Of a stretch of 64,000 nucleotides of DNA, positions 1 to 7,750 are shown piece after piece. The translations under genes and the position numbers were made by a program. The notes beneath the pieces were generated by a model. It was not told the DNA's origin, made no database searches, and was given only the letters and a program-made list of their open reading frames with translations. Within the stretch, counting starts at the first letter, position 1. Each line of letters begins with the position of its first letter. This DNA comes from an uncultured Lachnospiraceae bacterium (GTDB taxonomy: Bacteria; Bacillota; Clostridia; Lachnospirales; Lachnospiraceae). The stretch is from positions 62,001-126,000 of the forward strand of contig CAJTWA010000003.1 in assembly GCA_910580195.1 (NCBI GenBank), written 5' to 3'.

Positions 1-1
1 A

Positions 2-2167
2 GAAGCCAGGGTCAAAAAAGATAGCAGGATGTACCGTGAGGATGAGTTTATCCGGCAAAAGAAGGGAATTATAGACTTGTTCCATAAATGTTATGCGAAT
101 ATTGATTATATCAAGGCAAAAGGTGCCAAGGATTATGAAGAGGATGATTTGGAAAAACTCTCCCAGTTAGGCAGCAGCGCAAAATTAAAGGACAATCTTT
201 ATGGGCTGATTAAGATTTTTTTGGATATGGTGATCCCAGACAATGGGGATAAGAGAGGAAAATATTTGGTAATTCCTGTGGATGATGCAGATTTAGCTAC
301 CAAAAAGGTATTTTGCCTTTGTGAAGACATACGCAATTATCTATCTGTGCCAAACGTAATTGTCTTGATGGCAGTGGATTATAAGCAATTGGTTGATGCA
401 ACCTACCAAAAATATCTGAAGTCCTATGCAGTGAAACGGAAAGCAATGCCTGCAAAGAAGGATAGGTATCAGGCGGCGAATGAATGTTATAGCATGGCAG
501 CGGAATATCTGGAAAAGGTATTCCCAAATGGGCACAGGATTAATTTGCCGCAGATGGACGGGTTAGTTGCAGAGGGGCATGAGAATATCCAGTTTACATA
601 TGTTTTGTCTACAAATAAGGAAGGAAAACCAGACAAAATTGCTTTTGGGCAGGAACTGTCAGGCTGTAAAAATATGCAGGAGCAGCTGTTCCGGCTTATT
701 TATTTGCGGACGGGAATAGTGTTTGTGGCACAAGGTGGGAATCTCCATGGTTTCCTGCCCCATACATTCCGGGAATTGGCGCATTGGCTGAAAATGCTGT
801 ATGACATGAATAGCATTACATGCGATGAAGTTTATCAGATGTATCAGAACCAAGAGGGTACTGCAGAAGGACGAAAAGAAAAACTCCATCAGTTAAAAGA
901 AAATATCCAGATAATAAAGCAATATTTTATAAATTATTGGTGTAAGAAAAATCTGGATGAATCAGAAATGTGGGCAATCCAAGAGATAGATGCTGCTACC
1001 CAGAGGCGCCAGATGGCCTATGTTGGAAATATCTTAGGCAAGCATTTGGATGATAATTCAGTAGAATTGGTGACATTCCGCAAAGTGATGCGCAGCGCAG
1101 AGGGGCAGCTGAAAGGAAAGCCCAATTTCCAAGAGGCAATATACATTTATTATACGATTTACTTGAACGAGTGGTTTGCAACGGCGTTGGGTAATAATAA
1201 GAATTTCCCAGAAATAGCAGAATTTTTGGAATATGTGCTGGAAATTCCCGATGATTTCCGGGAAAAATATAAAGCAAAGTATTTAATTAACCAATTTTGT
1301 TTGAAGATGGAAAGGCTGAACCATGTTTTAGGCGAAGAAGAAGTAGAACGGGAATGTATGTTTTTGGAAAGCTTTTGCGCCCCTATGGTAGGCGATGAAA
1401 TTAAAAATGCCATGCATGTGGTAAGGAACGTAGATACGAAATGGCAGCTAAATAGCAGCGTAGATAGGCTGGAATTTCATGTGCTGCGCCCAATTTGGAT
1501 AGAATTGAAAAATATGGGTGCTGATTCGGCCACATCTATTCAATATATAGGAGAAAATGAGCCATCGACAGGTGATTTGGAGGAAACCCAAGAAAGTATT
1601 GTGCGGTATCCCTATTTAATCCCTATAAGGAACTTGGCTGCAAATTATGATGTCCAGAGGTACATGAGGCGGGAGATTGCTTTATGGTACGAGGAACTGA
1701 ATCAGGATATGGGAAGGAGCCAGAACCGAGAAGTGGACGATAAACCCTTGTGGGAAAATATATATAAGGGATTATACCAGAAGATAGATGAAGCATTACT
1801 GAAAGCAGTGTGTGCAATAGGGAATGAAAAAAGGAGTATAAAAGAAGGGAAAAATAAAAAAATTTCTGATATTTTCAATCAGTTTGGAAACAAAGAGCGG
1901 ATTATGTGTATAGTTTTTCTGTGCAATTCTGATAATTTTGAAAAATACCGTGAAGAATGGAAAAAATATAGGGATAATAAGCCAGAGAAAGAAAATATAG
2001 GAAGGGAGAATACCAATCAGGAACCGAGTAACGGCAGGGAAGGAACTCCGGCAGAGCAGAATAGGGATGAAAAACAACTAGAGGATGGGAAAAAGAACAT
2101 GGGATTATTGTTTAACCTGCAAGATGCAGAAATGCTTATGGAAAAGCTGGAACAAGAATCAGAGTAA
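2..2167 (+). CDS. rdrA: RdrA-like ATPase of a RADAR defence operon (5' end outside window)
   Basis: The reading frame is open from base 2 without a stop, so the gene starts before the window; the first ATG inside is at 29. About 720 residues are visible. A hydrophobic strand ending in acidic residues (LVIPVDDADL, residues about 79-88 counted from the ATG at 29) fits the Walker B strand of a P-loop/AAA-type ATPase; the Walker A loop would lie upstream. The rest is largely helical and charged, with a low-complexity Glu/Asn-rich tail. The next gene, 34 bases downstream on the same strand, is a divergent adenosine deaminase. A large ATPase followed by such a deaminase is the two-gene RADAR architecture, in which RdrA cooperates with RdrB in nucleotide or RNA adenosine deamination during phage infection. 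The RdrA call leans on this pairing; another STAND or KAP-type ATPase is possible. Confidence 0.65.
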   Translation, partial: EARVKKDSRMYREDEFIRQKKGIIDLFHKCYANIDYIKAKGAKDYEEDDLEKLSQLGSSAKLKDNLYGLIKIFLDMVIPDNGDKRGKYLVIPVDDADLATKKVFCLCEDIRNYLSVPNVIVLMAVDYKQLVDATYQKYLKSYAVKRKAMPAKKDRYQAANECYSMAAEYLEKVFPNGHRINLPQMDGLVAEGHENIQFTYVLSTNKEGKPDKIAFGQELSGCKNMQEQLFRLIYLRTGIVFVAQGGNLHGFLPHTFRELAHWLKMLYDMNSITCDEVYQMYQNQEGTAEGRKEKLHQLKENIQIIKQYFINYWCKKNLDESEMWAIQEIDAATQRRQMAYVGNILGKHLDDNSVELVTFRKVMRSAEGQLKGKPNFQEAIYIYYTIYLNEWFATALGNNKNFPEIAEFLEYVLEIPDDFREKYKAKYLINQFCLKMERLNHVLGEEEVERECMFLESFCAPMVGDEIKNAMHVVRNVDTKWQLNSSVDRLEFHVLRPIWIELKNMGADSATSIQYIGENEPSTGDLEETQESIVRYPYLIPIRNLAANYDVQRYMRREIALWYEELNQDMGRSQNREVDDKPLWENIYKGLYQKIDEALLKAVCAIGNEKRSIKEGKNKKISDIFNQFGNKERIMCIVFLCNSDNFEKYREEWKKYRDNKPEKENIGRENTNQEPSNGREGTPAEQNRDEKQLEDGKKNMGLLFNLQDAEMLMEKLEQESE

Positions 2168-2201
2168 TCTTTGAACCATAAGGTTCAGGACAGGGGGAGC
2201 C

Positions 2202-4952
2202 ATGTACCAAAATAGGGAGGATTTGGACATTCTTTTCCGGCGTACGCCGCCGGAAACTATATTAAAGAAAATTAGGTCTGGAAGAAATTTAACAGGGGAT
2301 AAGCTGGTGTATGGCGTGGATGCAGGGCATTATTCTTATGAGGCTTATAACCATTATTCCTTACTGAATCTGCCAGAATATTCCCCGACGGAATTAGAAA
2401 TGCGCAGTGAGGCGTTGGATGACTCTGTTGGGGAGATAAAAGCAGGCGGGATTTTTTTAACGCTGGTACAATATGCAGAGCAGGTGCTGCATTATGATGG
2501 GGAAAGCCTTACCTGCCAATTAGGGCAGACATTAAATTGGCAGTCTATTTACCTGCGTTTGGGACAGGATATTTTTACAACTGCATGGCTGGCGTGGAAA
2601 TATAGGAATGATTCCCCAGATAAAATGAAAGGCCATAAATTTACATGGCCAACAGTCCTTAAGACAGATGATAAAAGGCTGAACGCCATTATGAAAAAAG
2701 GCCTTGCAGAAAACCATTTCCACCTACATGGCTCTACACAGTCTTTCCCACTGTCTTGGGCATGCATGATGAACCATCCAGCAAAAATCCGCAGTCTTTT
2801 AGGCAAGGGGAAACGCTTCAGGAAAAACTTAGGCTATCATGTGGCAGGCGGGATGGATGACAATGAAATGGATATGGAACAACGTATCCTATATGCAGCC
2901 ATGATACGTGCGTTGTTGTTTGAACGTTTTTTTGGGCTGTTAGGGAGTTGGGAGGAATTTGAAAAGTTTGAGGAATTTCCTTTAGCAGCAGACGTGGAAG
3001 GCCATACAGGGATGCTGCGTTATGCTTATGGCGTGAAGTTTGTGCAGGTGAATGGCAAAAAGGCATGCTTGGATTACGCAAACTGTATGCAGCTTTACCA
3101 AGTGGATGAGCAGGAGAATAACCGCCTTTTGGCAGGGGAAAGAGCCTTTTTATACCAATGTTTCCGGATGGAATTCCGTGGGGAACTAACAAATTTTGAA
3201 TCAAACCTGTTCTATTTGTATTTATTAATCAAGTCGAATTTCCGCGGGGAACTGGTGCAGAACAATAACCGTTTTGGGTTTCAGAACTTTTTGGATTATC
3301 AGGATAGGAAAAACCAGTTATTTGAATGTTTTGCAGAATATTGGACAGAATCTTTGCGCCTGTCTGTCTGTTCAAGCATTAAGGAAAACCACTTGATTTC
3401 TTTAGAAGCCAGAATTATGCCCCAAAAAACAAAAAGAGAAATCACCCATTCTATTGCAGGTTTAGATAAGAGAGTTGAATTTTCGGCAGGAAGAGGGAAT
3501 AGATGGGAGGGAAGAGAACAGCCTGAAACGAAAGAAGAGGGCTGGGAAAGTTGCCTGAGGCCTAAGAGGGGAGAACAAAGGCTGTATAACTGGCAGCAAT
3601 TAGAAGGCAGGGGAACTATGGAAGGGTACTGGGAGCAGAGGGAAGCAACGCTGCCGGAGGCCTCTTACTATTATGCCATCCATTTTGCCAAAGAACCATT
3701 CCATAAGAAAGAATTTAAGGATGAATATTTATCCTTGAGGCCAAGGAATAGCAAGGTGCGCAGCCTTGTGAAACAGCAGGCAAAAGCAGTTGCCCGGTAT
3801 ATGCATGGGTGCGATGGTGGAAACCAGAGGGTCTGGGGGATTGATGCAGCCGCCATGGAAATTGGGTGCAGGCCAGAAGTGTTTGCCACAGAAATTCGTT
3901 ATCTGCGGGATTGCTCTAGGGACAAGATGGACCTGAAATGGTATAGGGAGGCTCATCCCCATAAGGGGATAGGGATAACCTACCATGTAGGGGAGGATTT
4001 CCTTGATATTGCAGATGGGCTCCGGGCGATAGATGAAGCAATCCAGTTTCTATGTTTGGAAAAAGGGGAGAGGATTGGGCATGGGCTTGTGTTAGGGGCA
4101 GCGCCAGAGGAGTATTATCAGACAAAAAACTACAATATTTATTTGCGGAAACAGGATTATTTAGATAATCTTGTCTGGCTTCTTTACCGTTCTGTAGAAT
4201 GTGAGGTTGCTATGGAAGGCAGTTCACGGGCTTGCATGGAAGAACAGGCCATGGAATTGCTGCATGAATTGTATCCCCAAATGAAAGGATTGGCTTATAG
4301 AGGAAATCCTTTGGATTTATATTACCGAAGCTGGCATTTAAGGGGCGACCATCCTGATTTATACCAGAGCGGGGTGTATGATGAGAAATTATCCCTGAAA
4401 GAAGAAAAGTATGATTTCTTAAAAATTCCCGGAGGGCGGGTAAAATATAATGCAAGCCGCGATAAGCTGGAGAAGTACCGGAGGGACGATGACATTTCCA
4501 AGATTTATTATTGGTATCATTTTGATAAAGAGGTAAAAGAAAGGGGATATCAGGTTCTGGGGGTAAAAATTGAACAGTGGTATATCAGCATTGTGGAATC
4601 TATGCAGAAAGCGATGCAAAAAGAGGTATTCCGAAAGGGAATTTGTATAGAATGTAACCCTACATCAAATGTTTTGATTGGTACATTTAAACGTTTTATC
4701 AAGCATCCTATTTTGAGGTTTAATAGCCATCATTTAGGAACGGACGAACAGAACTTGAATATTCCAGTGTCAATCAACACAGACGATCTGGGCGTGTTTG
4801 ATACTTCGCTGGAAAATGAATATGCCGTGATGCAAAATGCAATCTGCCGGGAACGCCATGAAAAAGGAAATTATAATGATGATGCCATCTATGAATATCT
4901 TGAATACTTGCGGCAGAGTGGAATAAATATGGCGTTTTATGGAAGAAATTGA
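2202..4952 (+). CDS. rdrB: RdrB-like adenosine deaminase of a RADAR defence operon
   Basis: A 916-residue protein with the scattered metal-site motifs of the adenosine deaminase TIM-barrel family: ENHFHLHGS (H172, H174, H176), then YHVGEDF (H595, E598), RIGHG (H627) and NTDDLGVF (D861, D862). These correspond to the N-terminal HxH, the catalytic HxxE, the following HG and the C-terminal DD of adenosine deaminases. The spacing is far wider than in housekeeping enzymes of about 340 residues, because a large insertion separates the HxH from the catalytic half. That length and layout are typical of RdrB, which forms large assemblies and converts adenosine to inosine in RADAR anti-phage defence. 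The ATG at 2202 follows a GGGGGAG ribosome-binding site. The upstream neighbour is the partial RdrA-like ATPase. No third RADAR accessory gene is visible downstream. Confidence 0.75.
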   Translation: MYQNREDLDILFRRTPPETILKKIRSGRNLTGDKLVYGVDAGHYSYEAYNHYSLLNLPEYSPTELEMRSEALDDSVGEIKAGGIFLTLVQYAEQVLHYDGESLTCQLGQTLNWQSIYLRLGQDIFTTAWLAWKYRNDSPDKMKGHKFTWPTVLKTDDKRLNAIMKKGLAENHFHLHGSTQSFPLSWACMMNHPAKIRSLLGKGKRFRKNLGYHVAGGMDDNEMDMEQRILYAAMIRALLFERFFGLLGSWEEFEKFEEFPLAADVEGHTGMLRYAYGVKFVQVNGKKACLDYANCMQLYQVDEQENNRLLAGERAFLYQCFRMEFRGELTNFESNLFYLYLLIKSNFRGELVQNNNRFGFQNFLDYQDRKNQLFECFAEYWTESLRLSVCSSIKENHLISLEARIMPQKTKREITHSIAGLDKRVEFSAGRGNRWEGREQPETKEEGWESCLRPKRGEQRLYNWQQLEGRGTMEGYWEQREATLPEASYYYAIHFAKEPFHKKEFKDEYLSLRPRNSKVRSLVKQQAKAVARYMHGCDGGNQRVWGIDAAAMEIGCRPEVFATEIRYLRDCSRDKMDLKWYREAHPHKGIGITYHVGEDFLDIADGLRAIDEAIQFLCLEKGERIGHGLVLGAAPEEYYQTKNYNIYLRKQDYLDNLVWLLYRSVECEVAMEGSSRACMEEQAMELLHELYPQMKGLAYRGNPLDLYYRSWHLRGDHPDLYQSGVYDEKLSLKEEKYDFLKIPGGRVKYNASRDKLEKYRRDDDISKIYYWYHFDKEVKERGYQVLGVKIEQWYISIVESMQKAMQKEVFRKGICIECNPTSNVLIGTFKRFIKHPILRFNSHHLGTDEQNLNIPVSINTDDLGVFDTSLENEYAVMQNAICRERHEKGNYNDDAIYEYLEYLRQSGINMAFYGRN

Positions 4953-5011
4953 ACAAAGTGTGAAAGGGTTAGTGCAGATAGGAATACCTGTAATACCCTA
5001 GGTTCATGCCT

Positions 5012-5120
5012 TAAAACAAAAAGGGAGTGCTGGAGAATGAAATTCATGCACAATATTTGGCTGTAGTGATGAAAGCATCATTGAGTATATTGTGTATAAA
5101 TTTCATTTCCAGACAGCTCC
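5012..5120 (-). terminator. Long hairpin terminator for the minus-strand sigma factor gene
   Basis: An imperfect inverted repeat of about 33 bases per arm (5024-5056 with 5087-5120) lies between two convergent genes. Read on the minus strand it is followed by a U-rich run (TTTTTGTTTT at 5021 down to 5012), so it should terminate transcription from the sigma factor gene at 5168-5725. There is no comparable U tract on the plus side. A small inverted-repeat element is an alternative reading. Confidence 0.55.
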
Positions 5121-5167
5121 TTCACCGTGCGAAGCTTCTTCCATTGAAAACGCCTGGATTTCTGGGT

Positions 5168-5725
5168 TTACCCATTCCACTTCCCATTTTTCTCTAAAAT
5201 GCTCTGCAGCTTGCGCTTTGCCCGCATAGAAATATGCCGGACATTGTCTGGCGTCTTCCCCATTTCTTTTGCGATTTCCATGGTTGTCATTTCATGGTAA
5301 TACTGCAAGGCAAGGACTTCCTGATATGGTGTTTTCAGCTGTTTCAGCAGCCCGGAAAGAGCTTCTTGCAGTTCAGAATCTTCCATCAGGAGGTCAGGCC
5401 CTTTGTCCGCTGAATTTTCTTCCTGCATCCATTTCTCGTCCAGCTCCACTTCCTCCAGTGATTTTTTCCGGCGGTAGAGATTGTAGGATTTGTGCTTGAC
5501 AGTAGTTTTCATATAATGCCATGCCTGATGGGGTTCTTTGTCAATAATTTTGTCCACATGGTCAATCAGCGATAAAAATGATTCATGCACAATATCCTCC
5601 GCATCTGCGCGGTTGTGCAGGATATTGTAAGCAATGAAAAACATTTCTTCCCGGTGGGCTGTGTAAATTGAGGTAAAAAATTCCTTTTCCCTGTCTGTTT
5701 CCAGCAGGAGTAAATATTGAAGCAT
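5168..5725 (-). CDS. RNA polymerase sigma factor, sigma-70 family (ECF-like)
   Basis: A 185-residue two-domain sigma factor. Region 2 covers about residues 15-85 and includes DAEDIVHESFLSLIDHVDK, the core-binding and -10 recognition helix. Region 4 (about 120-175) is a helix-turn-helix with TTMEIAKEMGKTPDNVRHIS followed by a basic helix. The length suits an extracytoplasmic-function type sigma factor. No anti-sigma gene is adjacent. It is clearly paralogous to the protein at 28916-29587, with the same start and matching motifs throughout. It is transcribed toward the RADAR operon and probably ends at the hairpin at 5024-5120. What it responds to cannot be seen from sequence. Confidence 0.85.
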   Translation of the reverse strand: MLQYLLLLETDREKEFFTSIYTAHREEMFFIAYNILHNRADAEDIVHESFLSLIDHVDKIIDKEPHQAWHYMKTTVKHKSYNLYRRKKSLEEVELDEKWMQEENSADKGPDLLMEDSELQEALSGLLKQLKTPYQEVLALQYYHEMTTMEIAKEMGKTPDNVRHISMRAKRKLQSILEKNGKWNG

Positions 5726-5913
5726 ACTTCCCTCCCTGATACCCTTTATCTTATGTATAGTTAGTTTGTGAATGTAGCAGCGGATTGTCTGCCTTTTTTA
5801 TAATTTTATCCATTGCTGCAAAGAATTTCAACCCAAAAACGACAAATTCGGAGGAATTTGCGCATAATCCGAGAAATGCGAATTATTTCGCGGAATTTTC
5901 CCGGCATCCTAGA

Positions 5914-6020
5914 AAAATGAACCCTAGATGCCCCAGAATCCTCACATCATTTATCTGCCTGTTCCTTACAGTATAGCACAATCCTGTTGCCAAAAAAGCA
6001 TGGAAATCCCGAATTTCTTT
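5914..6020 (-). pseudogene. Decayed 5' end of a second Rpn-like nuclease gene
   Basis: Read on the minus strand, this stretch matches the leader and first codons of the intact gene at 6075-6959. It has the same GTATAGCACAATCC block (in plus orientation), the same GGCAG just before the start, and codons for ND-x-x-I-x-x-H-x-G-F. The start codon has become ATA (5954-5952), and the frame soon runs into unrelated sequence and a stop. It is a relic of a duplicated copy lying just 3' of the intact gene. Confidence 0.6.
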
Positions 6021-6074
6021 TGGAATTTGAAAAACAGGGCTTCTATATTACAGCAATGGACTGCAGGGCAAATC

Positions 6075-6959
6075 TTAAGCATGTTGGACGGGAGGGTTTT
6101 TCAAAAAATCATCCGCCCGTTCAGAGGAAAGGTTGTATTTCCCCATAATGGCGTCTTTGATTTCGCTGTCCGCATGCCCCAATTCCTTAAGTATATCTAC
6201 GGTACCCTGAATACCTTCATTCCGCCCTTTTTCTATCACAGCTTCCATATACATTGGTAATTTTGGCTCCAAAAGTTTAAACAAAGTATCATAATACATG
6301 ATATCATCTCCTTTCAGGTTGGTTACAAGTTTCCCATTGGCCTCTAACATAACCGACAAGACAGAATCCGCCATTTCCCGCTCAAAGACCCCATTCAGCC
6401 CCGGAATCTGATGCAGTACCCTTAATGCATCCTCATTCTGGACTTTGTTGGACAAAGCACGGAGCCAAGCATGTGTTTCCTTATTCAACTCCTTGGTGAC
6501 AACCATCTGCACTGGAAACGGTATCTTCCCTTCTATATAATAAATCCCATGGCTATGGCGTGTAATGGCATACCCATTCTCCTCCAAGTACCGGAACAGC
6601 CCCACAGGCTTCGCATCCCTGACAAGCGACACCGTAATATCCCCTGCCTTCCGCGCATCCAGCGATTCCCCATAAGATTTATAGAGGCAGGCATACCCTA
6701 AGGCCTTATAAAAAACATCCGCATCCAAATGGTCCCCCGGCGACTTATACTCTAAGATATTATGCCCCCGGAAAACCTTCCCAATCTCATTGAAAATTTC
6801 CTCCGTGCTTTCCTTCTTAATCACCAGAAGGTCAATCGCCAGAGGCTTCGTGTTCAAATTGTGTTCCTTCACAAAGACCAAATCGTCTTTATTTTGCAGG
6901 AACTCTAAGTTCATGGCCGCCACAAATCCCGGATGCCACTGGATTTTCGTATCATTCAT
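6075..6959 (-). CDS. Rpn/PD-(D/E)XK-type putative nuclease
   Basis: A 294-residue protein starting at the ATG at 6959, preceded by an AGGAAGGA ribosome-binding site; a longer frame reaches 7037 but has no such site. The N-terminal half carries a PD-(D/E)XK-like signature: IDLLVI (metal-binding Asp) then about 25 residues on NILEYKSPGD (the E-x-K pair). The C-terminal part is helical and ends in a segment typical of the Rpn (recombination-promoting nuclease/putative transposase) and related Clostridial families. Such proteins are DNA endonucleases, often present in several copies, and some act in phage defence. A decayed copy lies immediately downstream, which suggests local duplication. The exact family and target are not determinable here. 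Confidence 0.7.
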   Translation of the reverse strand: MNDTKIQWHPGFVAAMNLEFLQNKDDLVFVKEHNLNTKPLAIDLLVIKKESTEEIFNEIGKVFRGHNILEYKSPGDHLDADVFYKALGYACLYKSYGESLDARKAGDITVSLVRDAKPVGLFRYLEENGYAITRHSHGIYYIEGKIPFPVQMVVTKELNKETHAWLRALSNKVQNEDALRVLHQIPGLNGVFEREMADSVLSVMLEANGKLVTNLKGDDIMYYDTLFKLLEPKLPMYMEAVIEKGRNEGIQGTVDILKELGHADSEIKDAIMGKYNLSSERADDFLKNPPVQHA

Positions 6960-7269
6960 CTGCCATTCCTTCCTATAGTATAGCACAATCCCATTGCTGG
7001 CGAAAGCATAAAAATAACAAATCTCTAATATTGCCAATTGTTATCAAAAAAGGGTTCTGTGGAATCTCCACATGACGCAGGCTACAACCTGCAAGAACTG
7101 TCAATAGAAAACTTAATTTCTTAAATAATAACATAACTAGCCATTTTTGTCAAAACAAATTTCTCTCTAAACCTGCATGAAATTACCAAAAATGCTAAGA
7201 AACCGAGAAAAATGAATATTTTCCAAAAAATAGGTGGAATATTCCGAAAATATGTGTTATAATAACCAC

Positions 7270-7353
7270 GTAAAGAACCTTATCTGGGATGGCTAAAGTA
7301 CAGCATTGCAACCTTTTACAAAAGATAAAGCTGTCCCAGATGAGGTTCTTTAC
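7270..7353 (+). ncRNA. Structured RNA element, copy 1 (unassigned family)
   Basis: The ends pair over 20 positions (7270-7289 with 7334-7353) with a single U-G, enclosing a core of about 44 nt that contains GGCTAAAGTACAGC, a CTTT/AAAG mini-hairpin and GATAAAGC. An extended -10 promoter (TATAAT 7258-7263) would start transcription at about 7270, the first base of the stem. There is no U tract after the stem. It could be a short stable RNA or a leader element of the surface protein operon at 7751. I do not recognise the family. Confidence 0.5.
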
Positions 7354-7525
7354 GATATTTCTGCCCATTCAGCCAGCCCTGTTCCCTTCCTCATCCTGAA
7401 CTTAAAGGAAAAATAGTACCAATCATACACGAACTTCATAAAATATACCCAGAAACTCAAAAAAATTTGAATATTTTTCATAAAATAAATAGCTTTCTCA
7501 AGAAAGGTGTGCTATAATGAGAAAG

Positions 7526-7607
7526 CGAAGCATTGTATCTGGGACGGCTAAAGTACAGCACGGCAACCTTTCACGAAAGATAAAGCCATCCCGGATGCGG
7601 TTCTTCG
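7526..7607 (+). ncRNA. Structured RNA element, copy 2 (unassigned family)
   Basis: This is homologous to 7270-7353. The outer stem (7526-7544 with 7589-7607) is kept mostly through U-G pairs where the sequence has changed, and inner GGCT/AGCC pairing is perfect here while copy 1 has a wobble. The core AAAGTACAGCA...GCAACCTTT...AAAGATAAAGC is conserved. TATAAT at 7513-7518 with an upstream TG predicts a start at about 7525. Conservation of pairing between the copies supports selection on RNA structure. Confidence 0.5.
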
Positions 7608-7750
7608 TTATATTTTCCTCTGTTTCAGGAAAATTGTGAAAATGCACTATTAAGTGTTAAACATACAAGCAAAACAGCCGAAATGAATTAATAATATGTA
7701 AATAAGAAGAGCGAACTATGCGTAAGGGATGAAGTAAGGAGGAATGGACG

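Larger units (their letters stand above)
7185..7616 (+). repeat. Tandem pair of about 170-base units, each a promoter plus structured RNA
   Basis: Two diverged copies start near 7185 and 7440 with a period of about 256 bases. Each contains a TGAATATTTT(C/T)CA block, exactly 45 bases later an extended -10 box (TG-N-TATAAT at 7258-7263 and 7513-7518), and then the folded element described separately. The spacing between conserved blocks is identical in both, so promoter and RNA duplicated as one unit. The 5' flank from 6960 to 7185 shows nothing else recognisable. Confidence 0.6.

Noticed and set aside
7270..7607. c-di-GMP-I (GEMM) riboswitch
   Set aside because: Short strings such as GCAA-CC and AAAGCC recall the GEMM core, but the second stem with its tetraloop receptor is absent and the outer closing stem directly follows, so the architecture does not fit.
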